From positions 5,743,001-5,807,000 of the forward strand of contig NZ_CP109487.1 of assembly GCF_036227605.1 (NCBI RefSeq): a stretch of 64,000 nt of DNA, read 5' to 3'. The notes under the pieces were generated by a model. The model did no database searches. It was not told the DNA's origin and saw nothing but the letters and a program-made list of their open reading frames with translations. The position numbers and the translations under genes are program-made. Below, piece after piece: positions 34,812 through 44,003 of the stretch (the stretch's first letter is position 1; each line of letters opens with the position of its first letter). The DNA is from Streptomyces sp. NBC_01439 (GTDB taxonomy: Bacteria; Actinomycetota; Actinomycetes; Streptomycetales; Streptomycetaceae).

Positions 34812-36253
34812 TAGGGCTTGGTCAGGTTGGGGTTGGTGTGGGTATGCCGCGGTGGCAGGTGGGGCATGCGCCGGTCCATGTCGCGAGGAGGGTTTGTAGC
34901 TCGCGGACGACTTGGTAGAGGCTCAGGCCGGCGCCATGTCTTTTGGGGCTCTGGCCAGTCGTTGCAGGGTGCAGAAGGCGTGGGCGACGGATACGAGGGT
35001 GACGTGGTGGTGCCATCCGTTCCAGGTGCGTCCCTCGAAGTGGGCAAGTCCCAGGGCCTGTTTCATCTCGCGGTAGTCGTGCTCGATGCGCCAGCGGAGC
35101 TTGGCCAGGCGGACCAGGGTGGTCAGCGGGGTGTCGGCGGGCAGGTCGGAGAGCCAGAACTGAACGGGTTCGCCCTGGTCGGCCGGCCACTCGGCCAGCA
35201 GCCAGCATGCGGGCAGTTCCGGGCCCTCGACCGTGTGGCGGACCTCGCGACCGGCAGGCCGGATCCGCAAGGCCACGAACCGCGAGTACATCCGCTTGAA
35301 GCCGCTGCGGCCGGTGCCGGGCCGGGAGCCCTCACGCCATTGCACTGGCTTCGCCGTCTTCCGGCCGGCCGCGATGACCAGCTGTTTCACCGACTGCGGC
35401 TTGTCCGGGTACTTCGCCACGGGTGGCCGTCCGTTCCCGGAGTAGGGCTCGGTCACCGGCACGGCTTCGCCGGGCTGGGCCGAGAGGGTGGTGGAGATCC
35501 CCACCATGTAGTTGAGGCCGCGGGCCTGCAGGCCGTGCCGGAATGCCGCCGCGTCTCCGTATCCGGCGTCCGCGACGGCCAGCGGCACCTCGATGCCCCA
35601 CGAGCGGGTCTCATCCAGCATGTCCAGGGCCAGCTGCCATTTCTCCACATGCCCGGTGTCGTCGGGAATGCCGCAGGCGGTGCGGCGGGCGACCTTGGCC
35701 GGGTCCGCCTTCGGCGAGGCGGGGTCCCAGGCCTCGGGCTGGAACAGCCGCCAGTTGACCGCCACCGAGGCGTGGTCCGAGGCCAGGTGCAGGGAGACGC
35801 CCACCTGGCAGTTGGTGACCTTGCCCGCAGTGCCGGTGTACTGCCGCGAGACACACGCCGAGGCATTGCCGTCCTTGAGGAAGCCGGTGTCATCGAAGAT
35901 CAGCACGGTGGGCCGGATCGCCTTCTCCATGCTCCAGGCCAGCCGGGCCCGCACATGCGCGGGGTCCCACGGGCTGGTGGTGATGAAGTGGGCCAGGGCC
36001 TGACGGTTCCCGTCCTCGCCCAGCCGGGCGGCCATCGGCTCGACCGACTTGCGCTGCCCGTCCGTGAGCAGGCCCCGCAGGTAAACCCGCCCCCACCGAC
36101 GCTGATCCTTACGCGCGAACGGCTCGAAAACCTCCGCCGCGAAGTCCTCCAACTCGCCACGTACAGCTGCAATTTCCTCCGGCGTCACACGTCTTGAACG
36201 ACTCACCGAGCCCTTAGGACACGCAACACCAGCCCCAACCTGACCAAGCCCTA
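34812..36253. mobile_element. IS701-family insertion sequence
   Basis: A 1442-bp element with terminal inverted repeats beginning TAGGGCTTGGTCAGGTTGGG, matching for at least 25 of 26 bp, and a 4-bp CTAG direct repeat on each side (34808-34811 and 36254-36257). It carries one intact transposase gene on the minus strand. The near-perfect ends and uninterrupted gene indicate a recent insertion. Confidence 0.92.
34923..36206 (-). CDS. IS701-family transposase
   Basis: A 427-residue DDE transposase with the acidic triad visible in LIFDDTGFLKDG, VADAGYGDAAAF and the C-terminal WRIEHDYREMKQALGL helix. The beginning (VTPEEIAAVRGELEDFAAEVF) and the length match IS701-type enzymes. GTG 36206 is chosen as the start, with GTG 36188 as an alternative. 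The frame is intact from start to stop, so the element may be active. Confidence 0.88.
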   Translation of the reverse strand: MSRSRRVTPEEIAAVRGELEDFAAEVFEPFARKDQRRWGRVYLRGLLTDGQRKSVEPMAARLGEDGNRQALAHFITTSPWDPAHVRARLAWSMEKAIRPTVLIFDDTGFLKDGNASACVSRQYTGTAGKVTNCQVGVSLHLASDHASVAVNWRLFQPEAWDPASPKADPAKVARRTACGIPDDTGHVEKWQLALDMLDETRSWGIEVPLAVADAGYGDAAAFRHGLQARGLNYMVGISTTLSAQPGEAVPVTEPYSGNGRPPVAKYPDKPQSVKQLVIAAGRKTAKPVQWREGSRPGTGRSGFKRMYSRFVALRIRPAGREVRHTVEGPELPACWLLAEWPADQGEPVQFWLSDLPADTPLTTLVRLAKLRWRIEHDYREMKQALGLAHFEGRTWNGWHHHVTLVSVAHAFCTLQRLARAPKDMAPA

Positions 36254-36276
36254 CTAGGGCCCAGGGCCGCGATGCT

Positions 36277-36813
36277 CTAGTTGTTCGCGGGCTCCGGCTC
36301 GGGCATCGGCTCCGGCCTGCGGTCCGGCTTCGGCAGGGGCGCCGGCTCCGGCATCGGCTCGGCCTGTTCCACCGGCGCGGGCAGGGCCTTGAAGACCCAC
36401 GTCCGGTACGACCAGAAGCGGAACACGGTGGCGGTCCCGATGCCGATGAACTTGAACACGTTGCTGGCGAGCGGGCCGTCCCAGCCGAACCCGTAGGTGG
36501 CGGTGTAGAGCACACCGCTCTCGATGACCAGGCCGATGCCGCTGAACGCGGCGAACAGGGACAGCTCGCGGGTACGACCGCTCTTGGCGCGGTCCCGGTA
36601 GGCGAAGTAGCGGAAGCCGACGTAGTTCGTGGCGATGGCCACGACGGTGGCTATCACGCTCGCGCGCACCACCTGCAGGTCGGTGGTGTTGCGGATCAGG
36701 TTGAAGACGCCCAGGTTGACCAGGACACCCAGACCGCCGACCGCCCCGAACTTGGCCACCTCTCGTACGAGGCCGCGTACACGTTCGACGACAGATCCGC
36801 CAGGCGTGCTCAT
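36277..36813 (-). CDS. GtrA-like membrane protein
   Basis: A 178-residue protein with four TM helices (about 23-45, 50-70, 86-106, 115-137) and the GtrA pattern KFGAVGGLGVLVN near the start. GtrA proteins are thought to flip polyprenyl-linked sugars for cell-surface glycosylation. The last 35 residues form an unusual Pro/Glu tail (PMPEPAPLPKP, then PEPMPEPEPANN). ATG 36813 is preferred to an in-frame GTG at 36837 because AGGA sits at a usable distance. It fits with the nucleotide-sugar and LCP genes further right. Confidence 0.8.
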   Translation of the reverse strand: MSTPGGSVVERVRGLVREVAKFGAVGGLGVLVNLGVFNLIRNTTDLQVVRASVIATVVAIATNYVGFRYFAYRDRAKSGRTRELSLFAAFSGIGLVIESGVLYTATYGFGWDGPLASNVFKFIGIGTATVFRFWSYRTWVFKALPAPVEQAEPMPEPAPLPKPDRRPEPMPEPEPANN

Positions 36814-37010
36814 CAGTAGGTCAGTCCTGTCGGTCACCGCCCGCTTACGGGGCGTCCGGTGTTCTCCGTCAACCCGCCCATGCTAAGTGTCCCCCCTGCG
36901 CTACGTCTGTGCCTTCCGGCACCCTGCGACGCACGGCACACGGGCAGCTCGGGCCGGAGCCGTGCCCATGCGGGTCCCGATGGCCGAATACCGACGGATA
37001 CCCTGGAGGA

Positions 37011-38150
37011 GTGACGTTCCCGGTAGTCGGTATGGTCGGCGGCGGCCAGCTCGCCCGCATGACCCACGAGGCGGGCATCCCCCTCGGCATCAGATTCAAG
37101 CTCCTCAGTGACACCCCGCAGGACTCGGCGGCCCAGGTCGTGAGCGATGTCGTCATCGGCGACTATCGCGACCTGGAGACGTTGCGCGCCTTCGCGCGCG
37201 GCTGTGACGTGATCACCTTCGACCACGAGCATGTACCCACGGAGCACCTTCGGGCCCTGGAAGCGGACGGCATCCCCGTCCGCCCGGGGCCCGACGCTTT
37301 GGTGCACGCCCAGGACAAGGGGGTGATGCGCGCCAAGCTCGACGAGATCGGCGCGCCCAGCCCCCGCCACCGGATCGTGAGCGATCCGGACGACGCGGCC
37401 GCCTTCGCGGAAGAGGTGGGCGGGTTCCCCGTCATCCTCAAGACCGTGCGGGGCGGGTACGACGGCAAGGGGGTGTGGTTCGTCCGCACCCCCGAGGACG
37501 CGGCGGCCCCCTTCAAGGCGGGCGTCCCGGTCCTCGCCGAGGAGAAGGTCGATTTCGTCCGCGAGCTCGCGGCCAACATCGTCCGCTCCCCGCACGGCCA
37601 GGCGGTGGCCTACCCCGTCGTCGAGTCCCGCCAGGTGGACGGGGTCTGCGACACGGTGATCGCCCCGGCCCCGAACCTCTCGGAGGCCCTCGCGGGCGAG
37701 GCCCAGGCCCTCGCCCTGCGCATCGCCAAGGAACTCGACGTGACCGGCCACCTGGCCGTGGAGCTGTTCGAGACCACCGACGGCCGGATCCTGGTCAACG
37801 AACTGGCGATGCGTCCGCACAACAGCGGTCACTGGACCCAGGACGGGGCCGTGACCTCCCAGTTCGCCAACCACGTGCGCGCGGTCCTGGACCTTCCGCT
37901 GGGCGACCCGCGCCCCCGCGCCCCGTGGACGGTCATGGCGAACGTACTGGGCGGGGACTACCCCGACATGTACGCGGCGTACCTGCACTGCATGGCCCAC
38001 GACCCCCAGCTCAAGATCCACATGTACGGCAAGGACGTGAAACACGGTCGCAAGGTCGGCCACGTCAACACCTACGGCGACGATCTGGACGATGTGCTGG
38101 AGCGCGCACGCCACGCTGCCGATTACCTCAGAGGAACGGTCACCGCATGA
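37011..38150 (+). CDS. purK: N5-carboxyaminoimidazole ribonucleotide synthase
   Basis: Uses ATP and bicarbonate to convert AIR to N5-CAIR in purine synthesis. The 379-residue ATP-grasp enzyme starts [15 protein letters not shown] and contains [16 protein letters not shown] for ATP binding and [14 protein letters not shown] for metal and substrate binding. GTG 37011 is chosen because GGAGGA lies just ahead and the conserved N-terminus begins there. Its stop overlaps purE as ATGA. Confidence 0.96.
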   Translation: MTFPVVGMVGGGQLARMTHEAGIPLGIRFKLLSDTPQDSAAQVVSDVVIGDYRDLETLRAFARGCDVITFDHEHVPTEHLRALEADGIPVRPGPDALVHAQDKGVMRAKLDEIGAPSPRHRIVSDPDDAAAFAEEVGGFPVILKTVRGGYDGKGVWFVRTPEDAAAPFKAGVPVLAEEKVDFVRELAANIVRSPHGQAVAYPVVESRQVDGVCDTVIAPAPNLSEALAGEAQALALRIAKELDVTGHLAVELFETTDGRILVNELAMRPHNSGHWTQDGAVTSQFANHVRAVLDLPLGDPRPRAPWTVMANVLGGDYPDMYAAYLHCMAHDPQLKIHMYGKDVKHGRKVGHVNTYGDDLDDVLERARHAADYLRGTVTA

Positions 38151-38680
38151 GCACCACCGCAGCCCCCGTCATCGGCATCGTCATGGGCTCCGACTCGGAC
38201 TGGCCCGTCATGGAGGCGGCCGCCCAGGCCCTCGACGAGTTCGAGATCCCCTACGAGGTCGACGTCGTCTCCGCGCACCGGATGCCGCGCGAGATGGTCG
38301 AGTACGGGGAGCGGGCCGCCGACCGCGGCCTAAAGGCGATCATCGCGGGCGCGGGCGGCGCCGCCCACCTGCCCGGCATGCTCGCCTCGGTCACCCCGCT
38401 GCCGGTCATCGGCGTGCCGGTGCCGCTGAAGTACCTCGACGGCATGGACTCGCTGCTGTCGATCGTCCAGATGCCCGCCGGGGTTCCCGTCGCCACCGTC
38501 TCGGTCGCCGGGGCGCGCAACGCGGGCCTGCTGGCCGTACGGATGCTGGCCGCCCACGACCCGGAGCTGCTGGTCCGGATGCGCGACTTCCAGCAGGAGC
38601 TCAACGACCAGGCCACCGAAAAGGGCAAGCGGCTGCGCACGAAGGTCGCGAACGCGGAGTCCTTCGGGTTCGGAAAGTGA
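38147..38680 (+). CDS. purE: N5-carboxyaminoimidazole ribonucleotide mutase
   Basis: Rearranges N5-CAIR to CAIR, the step after PurK. The 177-residue class I enzyme shows GSDSDWPVM for phosphate binding, SAHRMPREM with the catalytic His, and [11 protein letters not shown]. It is translationally coupled to purK by an ATGA overlap and to the following dipeptidase gene by a GTGA overlap. Confidence 0.97.
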   Translation: MSTTAAPVIGIVMGSDSDWPVMEAAAQALDEFEIPYEVDVVSAHRMPREMVEYGERAADRGLKAIIAGAGGAAHLPGMLASVTPLPVIGVPVPLKYLDGMDSLLSIVQMPAGVPVATVSVAGARNAGLLAVRMLAAHDPELLVRMRDFQQELNDQATEKGKRLRTKVANAESFGFGK

Positions 38681-39858
38681 GCGCGGCGCAGCGTCTGGAC
38701 GAGGCGCGCGAGCTGCTGGCCGAACACCCCGTCGTGGACGGCCACAACGACCTGCCCTGGGCGCTGCGCGAGCAGGTGCGTTACGACCTGGCGCGACGGG
38801 ACATCGCGGGCGACCAGTCCGCCCACCTGCACACCGACATCCCCCGGCTGCGCGCCGGCGGGGTCGGCGCGCAGTTCTGGTCCGTCTACGTGCGCTCCGA
38901 CTACGCCGGTGACGAGGCGGTCAGCGCCACCCTGGAGCAGATCGACGTCGTCGCCCAGCTGATCGACCGCTATCCCGGCGACCTCGTGCGGGCGCTGACG
39001 GCGGACGACATGGAAGCGGCCCGCGCCGACGGCAAGATCGCCTCGCTGATGGGCGCCGAGGGCGGCCACTCCATCAACAACTCGCTGGCCACCCTCCGCG
39101 CCCTGCACCAGCTGGGCGTGCGGTACATGACGCTCACCCACAACGACAACATCGACTGGGCGGACTCGGCGACCGACGAGCCCCGGCACGGCGGCCTGAC
39201 CGACTTCGGCCGCGAGGTCGTCCGCGAGATGAACCGCGTGGGCATGCTGGTGGACCTCTCGCACGTCGCGGCGACGACGATGCGGGACGCGATCGAGGTC
39301 TCGGCCGCACCGGTGGTGTTCTCGCACTCCTCGGCGCGAGCGGTCTGCGACCACCCGCGCAACATCCCCGACGACGTGCTGGCGACGCTGCCGGGCAACG
39401 GCGGGGTGGCGATGGCCACCTTCGTGCCGAAGTTCATCCTCCCGGCGGCCGTCGAGTGGACCCTGGCCGCGGACGAGAACCTGCGCGCGCACGGTTTCCA
39501 CCACCTGGACACCACCCCCGAGGCGATGGCCCTGCACCGGGCCTTCGAGGAGGGGCGCCCGCGCCCGGTGGCCACGGCCGCGACGGTGGCCGACCACCTG
39601 GACCACATGCGCGAGGTGGCCGGCATCGACCACATCGGCATCGGCGGGGACTACGACGGCACGGCCTTCACCCCGTCCGGCCTGGACGACGTGGCGGGCT
39701 ACCCCAACCTCGTCGCCGAACTGCTCACGCGCGGCTGGTCCAAGGTCGACCTGGCGAAGCTGACCTGGACCAACGCGGTACGGGTGCTGCGCGACGCGGA
39801 GTCGGTGGCCCGCGACCTGTCGGCCTCCCGGGGCCCGTCGAACGCGGTGATCCGATAG
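38677..39858 (+). CDS. Membrane dipeptidase (renal dipeptidase family, M19)
   Basis: A di-zinc dipeptidase of 393 residues. All ligands are present: His23 and Asp25 (DGHND), bridging Glu128 (MGAEGGH), His196 (DLSHVA) and His217 (FSHSSAR), followed by Arg in DHPRN and Asp in GGDYDG. There is no signal peptide, so it should be cytoplasmic. GTG 38677 overlaps the purE stop. The coupling of a dipeptidase to purK-purE has no obvious metabolic reason. Substrates could be L,D- or D-containing dipeptides from cell-wall turnover. Confidence 0.9.
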   Translation: MSAAQRLDEARELLAEHPVVDGHNDLPWALREQVRYDLARRDIAGDQSAHLHTDIPRLRAGGVGAQFWSVYVRSDYAGDEAVSATLEQIDVVAQLIDRYPGDLVRALTADDMEAARADGKIASLMGAEGGHSINNSLATLRALHQLGVRYMTLTHNDNIDWADSATDEPRHGGLTDFGREVVREMNRVGMLVDLSHVAATTMRDAIEVSAAPVVFSHSSARAVCDHPRNIPDDVLATLPGNGGVAMATFVPKFILPAAVEWTLAADENLRAHGFHHLDTTPEAMALHRAFEEGRPRPVATAATVADHLDHMREVAGIDHIGIGGDYDGTAFTPSGLDDVAGYPNLVAELLTRGWSKVDLAKLTWTNAVRVLRDAESVARDLSASRGPSNAVIR

Positions 39859-40001
39859 CGGACGCGGTGCCCGGCGGACGCGGTGACAGGGTGTGACCTG
39901 CGGGTTCACTCGAACGCTGCGTCCGCCGGGCGGCCCGGCCGTCCTGCGTGTCACGGTGACAGCGCCCCTTCCCCGCTGCCGCCGACACCGGAGCGAACGC
40001 C

Positions 40002-41069
40002 ATGGCCGACCTGCAGGACGAACCCCACTCCGTGGGCATCGGAGCCGAAGACCTCCCCGCACCCGCGGCGGCGGTGGCGGCGGGCGCCCTCGACCGGGCC
40101 GTCGCACTCCTGGCCGTCCATCCCGTGGTCGACGGGTGCAACACCCTGGTCCGGACCCTGCACCAGAGCCCGTACCACGACATCGAAACCTCGGACGCGG
40201 GCGTTGACACCGACATCCCGCGGCTACGCGCCGGGGGAGTGGGGGCCCAGTTCTGGTCCCTGCTCGTGCCGTCGGGGCGGGCGCACGAGGACGCCCCCGG
40301 TGACCAGGTGCTCTCCGACACGCTGGACCAGATCGACACGGCGCTGACCCTGATGCGCCGCTACCCGAACAGCCTCTGCCTGGCCCTCGGCGCCGACGAC
40401 CTGGCGGACGCCCGCAATCGGGGCCGCATCGCCTCGTTCCTGGGCCCGGTGCCCGGCCGCACGCTGACCGGCTCGCTGGGCGTACTGCGCGCCTTCCACG
40501 CGCTGGGCGTACGGATCCTCGCGCCCTCGGGAGCGCCCTGGGCGCAGGAGGAACTGACGGCCTTCGGCCACGAGGTGGTCCGCGAGGCGAACCGGCTGGG
40601 GATCCTGCTGGACCTCACGGGCTGCGCACCGGCGGTCGCCCGCCGGGTCGCGGGGGCCTCGAAGGCGCCGGTGATCATCTCGAACACGGGGGCGGCCTCG
40701 CTGAACCCGCATCCGGGCAACGTGACCGACGAGGTCCTGGCCGCGGTGCGGGAGGCGAACGGCCTGGCGATGGTCACCTTCGACACCGTGCGCACCGGGG
40801 ACTCCCTGCACGCGGTGGCGGACCACCTGGACCACGTACGGGCCATCGCGGGCCCGCACGGCGTCGGACTCGGCGCCACCTTCGGCACCGGACCGGGCCA
40901 CCCCCGCCCGACGGGCCTCACCGACCCCTCGGGCTATCCGCGGCTCATCGCGGAGCTCCTGGAGCGCGGCTGGCCGGAGTCCGAGGTGGCCCTGTTGACC
41001 TGGGGCAACGCCCAGCGCGTCCTGCGCGACGCGGAGTTCACCTCCCGCGCCGCCGGCCACCGCCGCTAG
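40002..41069 (+). CDS. Catalytically degenerate paralogue of the membrane dipeptidase
   Basis: A 355-residue protein aligning over its length with the upstream dipeptidase ([60 protein letters not shown]). Each metal ligand is lost: DGHND is DGCNT (Cys46, Thr48), EGGH is VPGR, DLSHV is DLTGC, SHSSAR is SNTGAA, DHPRN is PHPGN and GGDYDG is GATFGT. The frame is intact and codon use is normal, so it is probably a functional pseudoenzyme rather than a decaying gene. It is separated from the active gene by 143 bp. Confidence 0.85.
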   Translation: MADLQDEPHSVGIGAEDLPAPAAAVAAGALDRAVALLAVHPVVDGCNTLVRTLHQSPYHDIETSDAGVDTDIPRLRAGGVGAQFWSLLVPSGRAHEDAPGDQVLSDTLDQIDTALTLMRRYPNSLCLALGADDLADARNRGRIASFLGPVPGRTLTGSLGVLRAFHALGVRILAPSGAPWAQEELTAFGHEVVREANRLGILLDLTGCAPAVARRVAGASKAPVIISNTGAASLNPHPGNVTDEVLAAVREANGLAMVTFDTVRTGDSLHAVADHLDHVRAIAGPHGVGLGATFGTGPGHPRPTGLTDPSGYPRLIAELLERGWPESEVALLTWGNAQRVLRDAEFTSRAAGHRR

Positions 41070-41086
41070 CTCAGCCCCGCCAGAAC

Positions 41087-41130
41087 CAGCCCCGCCGGCG
41101 ATTGAGGCGCGGGGTCCGGGGCGGAGCCCC
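41087..41130. repeat. Dispersed intergenic repeat, copy 2
   Basis: CAGCCCCGCCGGCGATTGAGG followed by the self-complementary block at 41109-41130. This is the right half of copy 1 (24391-24435) with small changes. Confidence 0.8.
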
Positions 41131-41166
41131 GGGTCCTTTCCCCTTTGCTGAGCAACCCCGCAGGGG

Positions 41167-42510
41167 TCAGGCCCGCGGGCGGCCCATCGCCCGGTAGGTC
41201 CAGCCCGCGGCCCGCCACCGCACCGGGTCCAGCGCGTTGCGGCCGTCCAGGACGAGGCGGTCGGTCACCACACCGGCCAGCTCCGCCGGGTCGAGGTCAC
41301 GGAACTCGCGCCACTCGGTGAGGTGCAGGACGACCTCCGCGCCCCGGGCCGCCTCCAGCGCGGAGTCCGCGTAGCCGAGGGTCGGGAAGACGCGGCGGGC
41401 GTTGTCCATGCCCTTGGGGTCGTAGACGGTGACCTGGCCGCCCTGGAGGTGGATCTGCCCGGCCACGTTCAGCGCGGGGGAGTCCCGTACGTCGTCGGAG
41501 TCCGGCTTGAAGGTGGCTCCCAGCACGGCGACCCGCTTGCCGAGGAACGAACCGCCCACGGCCTCCCGGGCCAGTTCGACCATGTGCCCGCGGCGCCGCA
41601 TGTTGATGGAGTCGACCTCGCGCAGGAAGGTCAGCGCCTGGTCGGCGCCCAGCTCGCCGGCGCGCGCCATGAAGGCCCGGATGTCCTTGGGCAGGCAGCC
41701 GCCGCCGAAGCCGATCCCGGCGCGCAGGAACTTCGCGCCGATCCGCTCGTCGTAGCCGATCGCCTCGGCCAGCTTGACCACGTCACCGCCGCCGGCCTCG
41801 CACACCTCGGCCATCGCGTTGATGAAGGAGATCTTCGTGGCGAGGAAGGAGTTCGCGGCGGTCTTCACCAGCTCAGAGGTCGGGAAGTCGGTGACCACCA
41901 GCGGGGTCCCCTCCGACATCGGCGTCTCGTACACCTCCCGCAGCACCTTTTCGGCGCGGTCGCCCTGGACGCCGATCACGATCCGGTCGGGGTGCAGGGT
42001 GTCGTCCACCGCGAAGCCCTCCCGCAGGAACTCCGGGTTCCAGGCCAGCTCCACGTCCGCGCCCGCCGGGGCCAGCTCCGCGAGCTTCACCGCGAGCCGC
42101 TCCGCCGAACCCACCGGCACCGTGGACTTGCCGACCACCAGGACCGGCCGCGTCAGGTGCGGGGCCAGCGAGGCCATCGCGGAGTCCACGTAGGACATGT
42201 CGCAGGCGTACTCGCCGTGCTTCTGCGGGGTGTTCACGCAGACGAAGTGGACGTCGCCGAAGGCGCCGACCTCCTCGTAGGAGGTGGTGAAGCGCAGCCG
42301 GCCGGTCGAGCCCGGCAGCCCGGCCACGTGCTTGGCCAGCAGTTCCTCCAGCCCGGGCTCGTACATCGGGACCCGACCCGAGGCCAGCATCTCGATCTTC
42401 TCGGGCACCACGTCCAGCCCCAGCACCTCGAATCCCAGTTCCGCCATCGCGGCGGCGTGGGTCGCACCGAGGTATCCGGTGCCGATCACAGTGATCTTGA
42501 GCGGGGCCAT
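41167..42510 (-). CDS. UDP-glucose/GDP-mannose dehydrogenase family protein (UDP-glucose 6-dehydrogenase)
   Basis: Oxidises a nucleotide sugar at C6 with two NAD+, usually UDP-glucose to UDP-glucuronate. The 447-residue protein has the N-terminal Rossmann motif TVIGTGYLG, the NTPQKHGEYACD region, catalytic Cys in GFGGGCLPKDIRAF, and the C-terminal UDP-binding domain (VAVLGATFKPDSDDVRDSP). ATG 42510 begins MAPLKITVIG. It fits with the nearby nucleotidyltransferase and LCP genes as supply for an acidic wall glycopolymer. UDP-glucose is the more likely substrate. Confidence 0.9.
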   Translation of the reverse strand: MAPLKITVIGTGYLGATHAAAMAELGFEVLGLDVVPEKIEMLASGRVPMYEPGLEELLAKHVAGLPGSTGRLRFTTSYEEVGAFGDVHFVCVNTPQKHGEYACDMSYVDSAMASLAPHLTRPVLVVGKSTVPVGSAERLAVKLAELAPAGADVELAWNPEFLREGFAVDDTLHPDRIVIGVQGDRAEKVLREVYETPMSEGTPLVVTDFPTSELVKTAANSFLATKISFINAMAEVCEAGGGDVVKLAEAIGYDERIGAKFLRAGIGFGGGCLPKDIRAFMARAGELGADQALTFLREVDSINMRRRGHMVELAREAVGGSFLGKRVAVLGATFKPDSDDVRDSPALNVAGQIHLQGGQVTVYDPKGMDNARRVFPTLGYADSALEAARGAEVVLHLTEWREFRDLDPAELAGVVTDRLVLDGRNALDPVRWRAAGWTYRAMGRPRA

Positions 42511-42704
42511 GGGTGCTCCAGAGGTGCGGGGCCGTTTGCGGCCACTGAGCATAGTCGGGCCCACCAGCGGGGACGTTCCCCAGGAGACCGCCGCTGTCAC
42601 CCATCTCACGTGGTCCGTGCATATCGCCATCCGTGACCGGACCACTAGGCTTGGGTTACTTAACGGTAGTTAGCATCACGCATCACCCTGGGGAGTGAGA
42701 GATC

Positions 42705-43877
42705 TTGGCGGGTTCTGCCGACTTCGACCTGTACCGCCCGGCCGAGGAGCACGACATGCTCCGCGAGTCGGTCCGCTCGCTCGCCGAGGCGAAGATCCTG
42801 CCGTTCGCCGCCGCGGTCGACGAGGAATCCCGCTTCCCGCAGGAGGCCCTGGACGCCCTGGTCTCCAGCGACCTGCACGCCGTCCACGTGCCCGAGACCT
42901 ACGGCGGCGCGGGTGCCGACGCCCTCGCCACCGTGATCGTGATCGAGGAAGTGGCCCGCGTCTGCGCCTCCTCCTCCCTCATCCCGGCCGTGAACAAGCT
43001 CGGCTCGCTCCCGGTGATCCTCTCCGGCTCCGAGGAGCTCAAGGCCAAGTACCTCGGCCCGCTGGCCAAGGGCGACGCGATGTTCTCGTACGCGCTCTCC
43101 GAGCCGGACGCGGGCTCCGACGCCGCCGGCATGAAGACCCGCGCCGTGCGCGACGGGGACTTCTGGGTGCTCAACGGCGTGAAGCGCTGGATCACCAACG
43201 CGGGCGTCTCCGAGTACTACACGGTCATGGCCGTCACCGACCCCGAGAAGCGCTCCAAGGGCATCAGCGCCTTCGTCGTGGAGAAGGGCGACGAGGGCGT
43301 GTCCTTCGGCGCCCCGGAGAAGAAGCTCGGCATCAAGGGCTCCCCGACGCGCGAGGTCTACCTCGACAACGTCCGGATCCCGGCCGACCGCATGATCGGC
43401 GCCGAGGGCACCGGCTTCGCCACCGCGATGAAGACGCTGGACCACACCCGCATCACCATCGCGGCCCAGGCGCTCGGCATCGCCCAGGGCGCACTGGACT
43501 ACGCCAAGGGCTACGTCCAGGAGCGCAAGCAGTTCGGCAAGCCGATCGGCGACTTCCAGGGCGTGCAGTTCATGCTCGCGGACATGGCCATGAAGATCGA
43601 GGCCGCCCGCCAGCTGACCTACTCGGCCGCCGCCAAGTCCGAGCGCGTCTCCGCCGGCGGTGACAAGGAGGACCTGACCTTCTTCGGCGCCGCGGCCAAG
43701 TGCTTCGCCTCCGACGTGGCCATGGAGGTCACCACGGACGCCGTCCAGCTCCTCGGCGGCTACGGCTACACCCGCGACTACCCGGTGGAGCGCATGATGC
43801 GCGATGCCAAGATCACGCAGATTTATGAAGGAACGAATCAGGTCCAGCGGATCGTGATGGCCCGCAACCTGCCGTAG
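42705..43877 (+). CDS. Acyl-CoA dehydrogenase
   Basis: An FAD-dependent enzyme that introduces the alpha-beta double bond into acyl-CoA. The 390-residue protein has the family signatures YALSEPDAGSDAAGM and KRWITNAGVSEYYTV, the QFGKPIGDFQGVQF motif, and QLLGGYGYTRDYPVERMMRDAKITQIYEGTNQ near the end, which includes the catalytic Glu. The start is the rare TTG 42705, preceded by GGGAGTGAGAG. Chain-length preference is unknown. Confidence 0.92.
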   Translation: MAGSADFDLYRPAEEHDMLRESVRSLAEAKILPFAAAVDEESRFPQEALDALVSSDLHAVHVPETYGGAGADALATVIVIEEVARVCASSSLIPAVNKLGSLPVILSGSEELKAKYLGPLAKGDAMFSYALSEPDAGSDAAGMKTRAVRDGDFWVLNGVKRWITNAGVSEYYTVMAVTDPEKRSKGISAFVVEKGDEGVSFGAPEKKLGIKGSPTREVYLDNVRIPADRMIGAEGTGFATAMKTLDHTRITIAAQALGIAQGALDYAKGYVQERKQFGKPIGDFQGVQFMLADMAMKIEAARQLTYSAAAKSERVSAGGDKEDLTFFGAAAKCFASDVAMEVTTDAVQLLGGYGYTRDYPVERMMRDAKITQIYEGTNQVQRIVMARNLP

Positions 43878-43896
43878 GGGCCCGACCCCGCGGAAA

Positions 43897-43931
43897 CACG
43901 TGGCTCCCGGCGTGCGGCCGGGGGCCACGTG
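43897..43931 (+). terminator. Terminator hairpin after the acyl-CoA dehydrogenase
   Basis: An imperfect stem with CACGTGGC (from 43897) pairing to GCCACGTG (ending 43931) and an inner CCCGGC/GCCGGG stem, 20 bp after the stop codon. Confidence 0.7.
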
Positions 43932-44003
43932 CGAGACGGCCGGCGCCGCACCCTAGGCTGTGCGCCGGTCGGCCCCCGGGCGCGGGGCTCAGGGGGGAAC
44001 GGG

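Noticed and set aside
41167..42510. Reading this gene as GDP-mannose 6-dehydrogenase
   Set aside because: The family cannot be split by eye. Its general blocks fit UDP-glucose dehydrogenase at least as well, so no symbol was given.
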